Of a stretch of DNA of 64,000 nucleotides, positions 52,200-60,319 are shown piece by piece. Position numbers and translations under genes: made by a program. Numbering within the stretch: the first letter of the stretch is position 1; each line of letters opens with the position of its first letter. The DNA comes from CAZSNT01 sp964607765. Lineage in GTDB: Bacteria > Verrucomicrobiota > Lentisphaeria > Oligosphaerales > JABHEG01. Location of the stretch: positions 5,947 through 69,946 of the forward strand of contig CAZSNT010000032.1 of assembly GCA_964607765.1 (NCBI GenBank), in the 5' to 3' direction. The notes below the pieces were generated by a model, which was given only the letters and a program-made list of their open reading frames with translations, made no database searches and was not told the origin of the DNA.

Positions 52200-53027
52200 A
52201 TGCTGAAGGCAATCTTCATCGCCATGTCAACTGTCGCCACCCTCGCCGCGCAGGCCCAGGACTGGCAGCTTGTCTGGTCGGACGAGTTCGACTACGAGGG
52301 GTTGCCGGATCCGGCCAAGTGGGGCTATGAGGAGGGGTTCGTCCGGAACAGCGAGGCGCAATACTACACTCGCGACAGACTTGAGAATGCACGCGTGAAG
52401 GACGGGCGCCTCGTCATCGAAGGGCGCAAAGAGCAGTTTCCGAACCCACGCTACGAGGAGGGCTCGAAGTCCTGGCAGAAGTCCCGCAAGTCGGCTGGTT
52501 ACACGGCCGCCAGCATCATCACACTGAAGAAGGCGTCCTGGCAGTACGGCAGAATCGAGGTGAAGGCCAAGCTCCCGAAGGGCAAAGGCATGTGGCCGGC
52601 CATCTGGATGCTGGGCACGAGCCGTGGGAAGGTCCGCTGGCCGGCCTGTGGCGAGATCGACATTATGGAATTCGTCGGCAAGAACCCGGACCATGTCCAT
52701 GGCACGGTCCACTTTGCCAAGGACGGCAAGAAAGGCAGACATGGCGGCAAGATCAAGACCGCGGCGCCCTCCGACGACTTTCACGTCTATGCGATCGAGT
52801 GGAACGCCGAGAAAATCGACTTCTTCTTCGACTCCCGTAAGTACCACACGTTTCCGGTGGAGAAGGCGACCAGCAAGGATGGCGGCAACCCGTTCAGGAA
52901 ACCGTTCTACCTGCTCATCAATCTGGCCATCGGCGGATCCTGGGGTGGCCCGATCGACGACTCGATTTTCCCGCAGAAATACCTGATCGATTACGTCAGA
53001 GTCTACACAAGACCGGGGCAGAACTGA
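52200..53027 (+). CDS. Secreted glycoside hydrolase family 16 (laminarinase/beta-glucanase-like)
   Basis: 275 residues with a signal peptide (about 1-20) and one GH16 jelly-roll domain. It opens with WQLVWSDEFDYEGLPDPAKW. The catalytic signature is GEIDIMEFVG, with the two glutamates and the intervening aspartate of the ExDxxE motif; HGTVHF and FHVYAIEWNAEKIDFFFD follow. The family cleaves beta-1,3(4)-glucans, agar or related galactans; this sequence looks most like beta-1,3-glucanases. ATG 52200 has GGAGA upstream. It is divergent from the giant carbohydrate-binding protein, so the two may share control elements in the 95-base gap. Confidence 0.93.
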   Translation: MLKAIFIAMSTVATLAAQAQDWQLVWSDEFDYEGLPDPAKWGYEEGFVRNSEAQYYTRDRLENARVKDGRLVIEGRKEQFPNPRYEEGSKSWQKSRKSAGYTAASIITLKKASWQYGRIEVKAKLPKGKGMWPAIWMLGTSRGKVRWPACGEIDIMEFVGKNPDHVHGTVHFAKDGKKGRHGGKIKTAAPSDDFHVYAIEWNAEKIDFFFDSRKYHTFPVEKATSKDGGNPFRKPFYLLINLAIGGSWGGPIDDSIFPQKYLIDYVRVYTRPGQN

Positions 53028-53062
53028 CGGTCGGCACTCGGGAGCCAAGCCGTGAGACGACC

Positions 53063-53083
53063 CCCACGGCCTTGTGCCGTGGG
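53063..53083 (+). repeat. CCCACGGC-cttgt-GCCGTGGG hairpin
   Basis: A perfect 8-bp stem and the same flanks (GACC before, TGAGCGAGA after) as the units of the 55-bp array at 18671-18835. It lies 36 bases after the GH16 stop codon. Confidence 0.85.
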
Positions 53084-53119
53084 TGAGCGAGACTGGCCCC
53101 GCGAGCGGGGCCCCACACC

Positions 53120-53177
53120 CTCTTCCTCCCCCTCCCTTACGCCGGCTCTGGCCGCCGTGAGGGAGGGGGAGGAAGAG
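53120..53177. repeat. Perfect 18-bp purine/pyrimidine inverted repeat
   Basis: CTCTTCCTCCCCCTCCCT (53120-53137) is perfectly complemented by 53160-53177, with a 22-base GC-rich spacer that can itself partly pair. One arm is all pyrimidine and the other all purine. It lies between the convergent GH16 and HzsA-related genes. There is no T-run, so it is not an ordinary terminator. Confidence 0.92.
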
Positions 53178-53268
53178 CAGCGCGGGACGCAAGGCTACAC
53201 GTAGCGTCCTTCCCGTCCTTCCCGACCGCCATTGCGGGCCAGCCGTCGTCTGGGGGCTTGGCTACGGG

Positions 53269-56148
53269 CTATTCCGGTCCCAGGCACGGCACGAGGTGCG
53301 CATCGGGGAGCATGTCCATACGCGGCTTGTCCGTGATGAGTCGGCTGATCGGCTCGAACGTCCGGACGATGGCCTGGTAGTCCGGATCCTCCCTGGATGC
53401 GAACACGGGCTTGCCGCAGCGTTCCGTGCCGCCCGCAGACTTCGCCAGCGGCGCGAGCAGGAACGAGTTGTTCTCCACGTTGGTGACACGCGTGTAGAAT
53501 GGGCGCGGAATCTCGCCTTTGGCGTGACAGCTCATACAACGGCGCGAGGCGACGTCCTTGAGCACCGCATCCAGCTTCGGCGGCAGCAACTGTCGACAGC
53601 CGCGCAGATTGTAGTGGTTCGACGTGGCTGTGCCGTAGTACGGAACATTGAGGTCCAGCCACGTGACGATGCGTTGCCTCTCTGCTGACGGGATGCGGAC
53701 ACGTGGTTTGCCCTGCTTGTCGGGATGCCCAGACAGGACAAGGTCAGCCAACTTGCTCGCCGGGGACCCCCAGCGTTTGGGGGTTACTTCCAGAATGTTG
53801 GACTCGCAGCCGTTGTACGTGGCGATCCAGCTTGTGTAGCGACTGGCGCCGAGACGTGCGGGGCTGAAGCCGCCGACGTTCGCGTTCTCCGCACCTGTGC
53901 CCGCCCGGGCAAGCGTCTCGTACGCCACGTTGAACATGTCCGTGTGATCGGCGCTCAGGTCCACGCCGCCGGCATGCTTGCCGGCGGCGTGGCACTGCAC
54001 GCAATGTGCGTCCAGAACGGGTTGAACGATGTGCGGGAAGCTGAATCCACGCACGCCCCACTCCGGCGGCTCCAACTCCTGCGGCGGCCGTGAGCCCGCA
54101 ATCGCGCGCCCCGCATTCCGGGCGGCCACGAGATTGCGATCCGCGTGGCAGCCCACGCAGCTCTGCTCTTCGCCGGGCATGAAGTGCGTGAATGTGCGCA
54201 TGCGCTGCACGGCGCGCCCGTGCTCGTCAAGCGCCATGAAGTACACGGGCACTCCCGTCGGGACCTTGAAGTGCGCTGATCCGTCGCTCTCGACCCGGGC
54301 AAACCCCCACACCTTCTTCGGCGCATACGTCGCGCCGCACGACACCACGGGAAACTGAAAGCCGAATGCACGCACGCGGGCCGACGCGAACTTGCTCTTC
54401 TCCACTTCCTGCACAACGGCAATCCGCTTCACTTCCCCGCGCTGAACATGCGGTGCCAGCCCTTCGGTGACGTCGTGCAGCAGCACGCTGGCCCACGGCG
54501 CGCCGCGCGCCGCAACGAGGCGCGAGTGAGGCCGTGGCACTGGCCGTCGCATGATCGGTAGAGGCGAGTAGTAGCCAAGAGACTCCTCGCGCTCGAGCAG
54601 CGTTGCCTGCGCCGTGCACGCGTAATCGCGCACCACGACTGCCCCGTCGCGGGAAACCAGAAAATGCCTCGCATCCACCGGCATGGGACTCTCGTAGGGA
54701 CCACGCACACTGTTGCCGTTGCCGCGGTCCACTTCGCCAATACGGATCTCCGGCGTCAGATTGCGGATCCCAGCCCGCGCGTTCGGACCAGCCGACGGAT
54801 CCACAATGCCGATGGCGCCCCGGCACGGACCGTTGTGCGAGGTCAGAACACACAGCACTTTGCCAGTTCCGGGAATCTGCCGGGCCTCCATGAACGTGGC
54901 AGGGCTGAGTACACGGTTCCCAAAGAAGCCGGCCAATCCTGTGCCGTCCGGATTGATCGTCCACAGGCTCTGGATCGGGATGGCCGGCCGGTCGACGTAC
55001 TCCCAACGGCTGTAGATGATCCGGCCGTCGTCCAGTACGGATGGCGTGAAATCGTTCAGGTAGTTGGACGAAAGCCGGACCACGTTCGATCCGTCGGCAT
55101 CGCTGCGGTACAGGATGGGAGTGGTGGTCACCCAGCAGTAAGCGAAAGCAGGCTTGCGGTCCGACAGGAACGCAATCCCGCCGTCAGCCAGCCAGCACGG
55201 GTTGATGTTGTTCGAGGCATGATCCGTTACCTGGCGCAGGTCTGTGCCGTCCGCGGCAATGCTGAACAGCTGGAATGTCTCGGACATCGAGCGTTTCCAG
55301 CTGAACAGCACGGTGGACGCGTCGTAGGACAGCGCTGCATCCAAGATGATGCCCCGGGGCGACGCGACAAGTTCGCGGAGTTCGCAACCGTCCGCAGTCA
55401 ACGTCGCCAGGCACAACGCGCCGCCCGGGCGCAACCCCTCGGCGTGGTACGTATAGACGTGCGACGGATTGATGCGCTGACGCTTGACTACCAGCAGTCG
55501 GTCAAAACCGAGCTTGCCCGACCGAACATCGGCCAGCAGCTCTGCGGACTCCGCAACGCTCGGGGCAGGCGGTGGGGCCGGACCGCGACGGCGCACCGAC
55601 TCGAACTTGCCAAGAGCCGAGTCAGGGGGGGATGACGCATAGATCCGGATCTCCGACGCGCCCGGGTTGGCCCCGCCATACGAGCTGGTGAACACCATCG
55701 TGAGCCGAGCGGCTGTCACGGGAACGGCAAGCGTGATCCGCTGCGGTCCATGGCCGCTCTTGAGCTTTCCCTTGGCGATTGGTTTTGGGGATGCGTCGGC
55801 AAGCACGTGGAAGTCACGCCAGTTCTCGTTCGGCAACCAGGCCGTGCGCCCGTAGTAGACAATCTCGGCGACAGTGACCGGGGCCGGCCACTCGAACGTG
55901 AGCTGCGCACCGTCTCGGTGCGTGCTGCCCTGCACACACCACGCTTTGCGCAGATCCTTCTTGCTTCCCGCGGCTGGAATCTGGCCGTCGGCGACGAAAC
56001 GGGCAAAGTAGTCCTTGCTGTATTCTGAGTCTGCGGAGATCGCGGCTTTGGGAGCGATGTTCTCCGGGGACTCGGCCGCGAGAGCGACGCTGGCGACCCC
56101 CACGAGAAGAATGATGGGGAACGGGGTTCTGCGCAAGGGCGACGCCAT
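53269..56148 (-). CDS. HzsA-related multihaem cytochrome c protein
   Basis: 959 residues with a signal peptide (about 1-24). Residues ~30-180 look like a discoidin (F5/8 C) domain. A TolB/PD40-type propeller follows (LRQVTDHASNNINPCWLADGGIAFLSD; LYRSDADGSNVVRLSSNYLND). The C-terminal cytochrome part has three CxxCH haem motifs at C664, C716 and C871 (CVGCH, CVQCH, CMSCH). This architecture matches the 'HzsA-related' family, named for the hydrazine synthase alpha subunit but widespread outside anammox bacteria. Other hydrazine synthase genes are absent, so hydrazine chemistry is not implied. It is probably a periplasmic redox protein. ATG 56148 has GGAGG 7 bases upstream. Confidence 0.85.
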   Translation of the reverse strand: MASPLRRTPFPIILLVGVASVALAAESPENIAPKAAISADSEYSKDYFARFVADGQIPAAGSKKDLRKAWCVQGSTHRDGAQLTFEWPAPVTVAEIVYYGRTAWLPNENWRDFHVLADASPKPIAKGKLKSGHGPQRITLAVPVTAARLTMVFTSSYGGANPGASEIRIYASSPPDSALGKFESVRRRGPAPPPAPSVAESAELLADVRSGKLGFDRLLVVKRQRINPSHVYTYHAEGLRPGGALCLATLTADGCELRELVASPRGIILDAALSYDASTVLFSWKRSMSETFQLFSIAADGTDLRQVTDHASNNINPCWLADGGIAFLSDRKPAFAYCWVTTTPILYRSDADGSNVVRLSSNYLNDFTPSVLDDGRIIYSRWEYVDRPAIPIQSLWTINPDGTGLAGFFGNRVLSPATFMEARQIPGTGKVLCVLTSHNGPCRGAIGIVDPSAGPNARAGIRNLTPEIRIGEVDRGNGNSVRGPYESPMPVDARHFLVSRDGAVVVRDYACTAQATLLEREESLGYYSPLPIMRRPVPRPHSRLVAARGAPWASVLLHDVTEGLAPHVQRGEVKRIAVVQEVEKSKFASARVRAFGFQFPVVSCGATYAPKKVWGFARVESDGSAHFKVPTGVPVYFMALDEHGRAVQRMRTFTHFMPGEEQSCVGCHADRNLVAARNAGRAIAGSRPPQELEPPEWGVRGFSFPHIVQPVLDAHCVQCHAAGKHAGGVDLSADHTDMFNVAYETLARAGTGAENANVGGFSPARLGASRYTSWIATYNGCESNILEVTPKRWGSPASKLADLVLSGHPDKQGKPRVRIPSAERQRIVTWLDLNVPYYGTATSNHYNLRGCRQLLPPKLDAVLKDVASRRCMSCHAKGEIPRPFYTRVTNVENNSFLLAPLAKSAGGTERCGKPVFASREDPDYQAIVRTFEPISRLITDKPRMDMLPDAHLVPCLGPE

Positions 56149-56209
56149 CTGCCGGCCTCCGGTTGACGTGTCGTGCTGGTCGCTGTCAGCAGAACTTACA
56201 GCACGGAGC

Positions 56210-56218
56210 CCGGAAAAC
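56210..56218 (+). repeat. Single CCGGAAAAC motif
   Basis: An isolated copy of the dispersed 9-mer in the divergent gap between the HzsA-related gene and the ECF sigma gene. No partner in the opposite orientation lies within 200 bases. Confidence 0.8.
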
Positions 56219-56366
56219 ACGTCCCCACCGGAAGAGTGGAAAGTGGTGATTGCGGCATTCGCTGATAGTTTGCTCTATGCAGTGAATACCGGCACGGGTT
56301 CAGTCGTCAAATCTGTTGAGAGCGTCGGTCCTTACGGGCTGGAGCGCAACTGACCACAGGCCAGAG

Positions 56367-56942
56367 ATGTCACCATCGAGGCGTGAACACGAGAAGATGC
56401 TGCGCCAGGCGCAGAGCGGTGATGTGGAGGCATTCGCCGAGCTCTTCGAGAGCTTCCGGCCAATGCTGACTGCCGTGGCGTGCCGGCTGATCGGGCCGGA
56501 CTTGTGTGGTGATGTGGTCATGGAGACGTACCTGAAAGCGTGGCGTGGGCTCAAGAGATTTGGATGGCGATCATCCGTCAGCACGTGGCTGTGCCGGATC
56601 GCACGCAACTGCGCGCTGGACTTCCGCCGACGCGAAAACCGTGATGCGGCACGACGCGTGCCGGAACAAGCCGGGGACGGGCCACCCTTGTTGGCGCGGA
56701 TCGCGGACACCTCGGCCAGAGCTCCCGACGAGGAGCTTATTCACCGCGAACTCGTCAGCCAGGTCCAAACTGCTGTCGCACAGCTCAGCAAAAACCACCG
56801 CACCGCGCTGCTGTTGCGCGAAGTCGATGGCATGCCCTACCGCGACATCGCCGCCGCAATGGGAACGTCCATCGGCACGGTGATGTCCCGGCTGTTCCAC
56901 GCTCGAAGAAACCTGCAGCGGATTGTCCGGAGAATGCAGTGA
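56367..56942 (+). CDS. ECF-family RNA polymerase sigma factor
   Basis: 191 residues with only regions 2 and 4, as in extracytoplasmic-function sigma factors. Region 2 (about 15-90) includes DVEAFAELFESFRPML, DVVMETYLKAWRGLKRF and VSTWLCRIARNCALDFRRRE. Region 4 (about 130-190) is LSKNHRTALLLREVDGMPYRDIAAAMGTSIGTVMSRLFHARRNL. ATG 56367 is chosen as the first well-placed start. The stop TGA shares a base with the ATG of a small membrane protein, and a third secreted protein overlaps that, so the three form one operon. Confidence 0.93.
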   Translation: MSPSRREHEKMLRQAQSGDVEAFAELFESFRPMLTAVACRLIGPDLCGDVVMETYLKAWRGLKRFGWRSSVSTWLCRIARNCALDFRRRENRDAARRVPEQAGDGPPLLARIADTSARAPDEELIHRELVSQVQTAVAQLSKNHRTALLLREVDGMPYRDIAAAMGTSIGTVMSRLFHARRNLQRIVRRMQ

Positions 56943-57346
56943 TGAAACCGCCAAAGTGGAATGACATTCAGAAGGCGCTCAGGGAGGGAGTCCCACCACC
57001 ACCCGTGCGCGATGAGACCGAGTTCTGGTCCGACTTCCGAGCTCGGGCGGAGCTCGGCCCCGGCCCCGATGCAGAAGCGACCGTGGCACGGGCCGGCCTC
57101 CCGTGGCGCCTGGGATGGACGCTGGCCGTCTCTGCCGTCGTGTGTATCGTGGCCGTGTCCGTTTTCCGGACAAGAACACCCTCCCCCCACGCGCTGACGA
57201 CCACAACGCGGTCCGAAGTGGAAGACATCGAGGTCTTCGTCCCGTATACTAGTATGATGATCATGCAGGATGTCAGCAGTGGCGGTTCCGTCGTCTGGCT
57301 GGCCGACCTGGACCCTGAACAGTCGCTTGGTGAGGGAGATACATGA
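56942..57346 (+). CDS. Small membrane protein, possible anti-sigma factor
   Basis: 134 residues. A cytoplasmic N-terminal ~55 residues (EFWSDFRARAELG) precede one membrane helix (about 57-75, LGWTLAVSAVVCIVAVSVF) and a periplasmic tail of ~55 residues rich in Thr, Ser and acidic residues. Position directly after an ECF sigma gene and this topology fit an anti-sigma factor, but it lacks the HxxxCxxC zinc motif of ZAS proteins and I cannot assign a family. A GTTTTCCGG repeat motif lies within it at 57161-57169, at the end of the membrane helix. Confidence 0.65.
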   Translation: MKPPKWNDIQKALREGVPPPPVRDETEFWSDFRARAELGPGPDAEATVARAGLPWRLGWTLAVSAVVCIVAVSVFRTRTPSPHALTTTTRSEVEDIEVFVPYTSMMIMQDVSSGGSVVWLADLDPEQSLGEGDT

Positions 57347-57780
57347 TGCGAATCCGCCACCTTGCCACCGTAACCGCCTTGTTCGCTGCGGCGTTCCTCC
57401 ACGCGGGAACGACACTGGCTCAGAATGCAGCGCTCTCCGTCAGGCTCGTGGAGGCGGACAACAGCAAGACGCCCAACACGGCCTCGCTGCGCGACGTGCT
57501 GCCCACGCTGCAGCGTAATCTGCGATTCTCTTCTTACCGACTGCTGAGCAGCGCTCAAGTCGCTCAGCGCAGCGGCGCACAGACCCAGCTTGCCCAAAAC
57601 CTGACCGTGACACTCACCACTGTCAGCCGGCAGTCGGTCACGCTGAATGTGTCCAAGAAAGGGCGACGACTTCTGCAGACCCGCGTCGTGCTCGCACCCG
57701 GCAAACCGGTGATTCTCGGAGGAATCCCGGGAGACCGGGGAGCAACTCTCATTGTCGTGGTCACCACCCCCACCCCCTAG
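57343..57780 (+). CDS. Secreted protein of unknown function, ECF operon
   Basis: 145 residues with a signal peptide (about 1-26, ending TTLAQ). The mature protein alternates strands: LSVRLVEADNSKTPN, NLTVTLTTVSRQSVTLNVSK, LQTRVVLAPGKPVILGGIPG and TLIVVVTTPTP. The last segment recalls the 'V-x-P-G-x-x-V-x-x-G' strand of secretin-type domains, but no secretin gene is present. ATG 57343 overlaps the previous stop (ATGA). It may be a target or sensor partner of the ECF system. Confidence 0.7.
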   Translation: MMRIRHLATVTALFAAAFLHAGTTLAQNAALSVRLVEADNSKTPNTASLRDVLPTLQRNLRFSSYRLLSSAQVAQRSGAQTQLAQNLTVTLTTVSRQSVTLNVSKKGRRLLQTRVVLAPGKPVILGGIPGDRGATLIVVVTTPTP

Positions 57781-57879
57781 TTCTGAGCTGGCAGGGCACG
57801 CACGGAGCAGAGCGCCCCTCGACCGCGGCTCATGACCCAGCTCTCCTTCACGCCGACGTCATCCCCCATCACACCAACC

Positions 57880-58199
57880 GTTTTCCGGACCGACTGGCCC
57901 CATACTCAGCCCCCCAAAAAAAAGAAAAAACACACATGACCGGAAAACGCCTGCGTGCGCGAGGCCGCTGGCGGGGTGGAGAGAACCGTTTTCCGGACAG
58001 ACCGTGCCCGCATCCAGGCCGGTCTGACCACCCCTCGGATGACCGGAAAACGTCTGGGCACAGAACGCAGCTGAGAGGGGAGAGCGAGACGTTTTCCGGA
58101 CAACGTGGCCAGGTGAGGTGTCGGGTGTCGCCGGCCGGTACGTCCGGAAAACGGCAGCCTGTCCGTGCTGGCGGCTACATCCGGAAAACAGATGTCGGA
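57880..58199. repeat. Seven-copy CCGGAAAAC/GTTTTCCGG repeat cluster
   Basis: Copies: GTTTTCCGG at 57880, 57988 and 58091; CCGGAAAAC at 57940, 58043, 58144 and 58191. The copies at 57940/57988 and 58043/58091 form inverted pairs each spanning exactly 57 bp with unrelated 39-base interiors; the second pair's arms extend further as ACGTCT/AGACGT. This is the largest cluster and occupies most of the 578-base gap 57781-58358. An A-rich run lies at 57914-57930. I see no gene in the gap. Confidence 0.93.
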
Positions 58200-58358
58200 T
58201 GGCGACACGGCGAACCAACGCCGTCCCGCCCCAAATGACTGCGCGAGTTCCTGATTCAGCGGTTGAATAAACGTCACCGGCGTGTCGTCCAATCGGGTGA
58301 GGACCGGCACGGAGCCGGACGCGCAACAGATGTTCATCACATCACAGGAGGCTGCACG

Positions 58359-58976
58359 ATGAGACGCATGAAAGCTACGGCTGCAACGATGTTGATCGGC
58401 TTCACCACGTGGTGCGGCTGGCATCCGCACACGGCGGTTGCGGGAGACAGTGAGTGGGCTACAGCCGGGAAGATCCTCGCCGGTGCGGCTGTGGCGGGAC
58501 TGCTCAGCGACGGTCGGTTCCATCTCAGAGTCGGCCAGAGCCGGCCGTGCGTCAGCACGCGCCGCACAACGGTATACAGCAGCGGGCATCACGGCGGAGC
58601 ATACCGTCATGAGTCCCACGTCCGGATCTACCGCTCAACTCCGCTCAATCGCCATCATGACTACCATGCCCGTTCCAGCACGCCTCGGTACGGTTACCGT
58701 CACTACGACTACCATTCATATACGCCGCGGCATGGCCATCGCGATCACCGCTACCACTCGTCCGCGCGCCGTTCCCATCACAGCCGCGAATCGACGCCCT
58801 CGCGGTGTCACAGCGGCAACAGATTGCGCTTCTCTTGCGACGGCGTGTATATCGATGTCAGCGACCACACGCGGATCTACCAGCCGCTTAGGCGTGGTCA
58901 TCCCGCCCTCATCCAGACACGCACGTGCGCTGGGCATGCGTGGGTTACCAGCGGCAGTCATCCCAGTATCTGGTAG
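58359..58976 (+). CDS. Histidine-rich secreted protein
   Basis: 205 residues. A signal peptide (about 1-28, ending TAVAG) is followed by a short helix (ATAGKILAGAAVAGLL). Residues ~75-150 form a low-complexity His/Tyr/Arg/Ser region with repeats such as RHHDYHARSS, RHYDYHSYTPRHGHRDH and RYHSSARRSHHSRE. The C-terminal ~50 residues have LRFSCDGVYIDVSDHTRIYQP. The His density suggests metal binding in the envelope. I do not recognise a named family. ATG 58359 has AGGAGG 8 bases upstream. Single-gene unit. Confidence 0.75.
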   Translation: MRRMKATAATMLIGFTTWCGWHPHTAVAGDSEWATAGKILAGAAVAGLLSDGRFHLRVGQSRPCVSTRRTTVYSSGHHGGAYRHESHVRIYRSTPLNRHHDYHARSSTPRYGYRHYDYHSYTPRHGHRDHRYHSSARRSHHSRESTPSRCHSGNRLRFSCDGVYIDVSDHTRIYQPLRRGHPALIQTRTCAGHAWVTSGSHPSIW

Positions 58977-58989
58977 ACAAGCAAGTCTG

Positions 58990-60129
58990 TCAGAGCGTGC
59001 TCACGTCCACGACGGTGTGCGTGCGCAGGGCGAGTTCGCCGGCGTAGCTGACGCGCACCGCATCCAGGCCGTCTCTGGCCGTGATCGGCGTCGGCGCACC
59101 GTCGCGGAACACGGCCAGGATCGCCTGATGCAGCGGGTTGTCCGCGCCGCCATGCCCGCCTTCGCCTCTCTCGGCCTGCCATTCCAGTACTTCGCCGTCA
59201 CGTTGGCGCGGCCGCCACAGCAGCGTGTTACGCTCGATCTCGAACTCCAGCCGTCCGTTCTCGCCGAACAGTACGAACCTCCGCTGCGTCGACGGCGACC
59301 CGTGCAGCTCGGTGTACGAGCCTTTTACGCCGTTCTGGTACAGCAGATTCACGACGTGGTTGTCGCAGACGTCAATCTCGCTGCGGAACGCGCACTTGGT
59401 CTGTTCCAGATTTGGCACAGTGCCCGCGAACGTCAGGTGCCCCTTCCGGACCGTCTCGACACACGTTTCGCGTTCCGCACAGTCCGGGCAGTGTAAGTCA
59501 TTCGGTCGGTTCCCCCCGTACAAGTCCAGCCCGCCGAACGCGGCGACCTTCGCCGCTTCAGCCCCGGCAAACCAGTTGAAGAGATCGAAATCGTGGCTGC
59601 CCTTTTCGAAGAGCAGGCCACCGGAGAAGGCGCGGACGCTCATCCAATTATGGAAGTAGTTCAGATCCACTTCGTGCCACTCCCAGATCGCGCGCAGCCG
59701 CCCGACGCGTCCTGAGTCGACAAAGCGTTTGGCTTCCATGACAGTGGGATGGAAACGCAGGTTGAACCCAACCATGAGCGAGCGCTCCGCGGCAGTCGCG
59801 CCGGCAATCATGCGCCGGCACGCGTCCGGTGTGATGGCCATGGGCTTCTCACAGAACACGTGCGCGCCGGCCCCGAACGCTTCGAGGGCAAACGCCTCGT
59901 GGTCGCACTCGCGCGAACACACCATTGCCAGATCGACGTCGGTGTGTTGCCTGAACAGCGCAGCCGGTGTCATGTAGGTCTGCATGGCCGGACAGAGCCG
60001 CTGCGCATTCTCCCGCGCTGCGTCCCACGTATCCGCGCCCGCAACCACGTCAACGCCGGGCGCGGCGTCCAGGGCGCGCATGAACCCGAGACTTCGCCGC
60101 CCCATACCGAGAAACGCAACTCGCATCAT
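58990..60129 (-). CDS. Gfo/Idh/MocA family oxidoreductase
   Basis: 379 residues, cytoplasmic. The N-terminal Rossmann domain begins RVAFLGMGRRSLGFMRAL, and the conserved CEKPMAIT motif supplies the catalytic lysine. A C-terminal alpha/beta dimerisation domain follows. An inserted segment LHCPDCAERETC contains three cysteines (CxxC plus one), unusual for the family and possibly metal-binding. It catalyses an NAD(P)-linked sugar or inositol oxidoreduction. Start codons at 60135, 60129 and 60126 are all possible; 60129 is best spaced from GGAG. It is divergent from a Tat-exported homologue. Confidence 0.87.
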   Translation of the reverse strand: MMRVAFLGMGRRSLGFMRALDAAPGVDVVAGADTWDAARENAQRLCPAMQTYMTPAALFRQHTDVDLAMVCSRECDHEAFALEAFGAGAHVFCEKPMAITPDACRRMIAGATAAERSLMVGFNLRFHPTVMEAKRFVDSGRVGRLRAIWEWHEVDLNYFHNWMSVRAFSGGLLFEKGSHDFDLFNWFAGAEAAKVAAFGGLDLYGGNRPNDLHCPDCAERETCVETVRKGHLTFAGTVPNLEQTKCAFRSEIDVCDNHVVNLLYQNGVKGSYTELHGSPSTQRRFVLFGENGRLEFEIERNTLLWRPRQRDGEVLEWQAERGEGGHGGADNPLHQAILAVFRDGAPTPITARDGLDAVRVSYAGELALRTHTVVDVSTL

Positions 60130-60319
60130 GTCCATCTCCGCCTGATTTGTCCGGACAGATTACTCACTCAACCGCAACTCCGACACAGCCTCTCCGGGAT
60201 GCCATGGCGCGCCACTCCCCTCGCCGATGCGGCGCGGCGAGGGGTTATGCGTTACATTAGCAACTACGGCGACAGAATTCAGCCTCGCATACCCAAAGGG
60301 CCAGCCGAGAGGATCGCAG

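Noticed and set aside
53269..56148. Anammox hydrazine synthase
   Set aside because: Only the alpha-like architecture is present. No beta/gamma subunits or hydrazine dehydrogenase genes are nearby, and the neighbouring genes concern carbohydrates.
57880..58199. CRISPR array
   Set aside because: The repeats alternate in orientation, are only 9-11 bases long, have irregular distances between pairs, and no cas genes are in the window.
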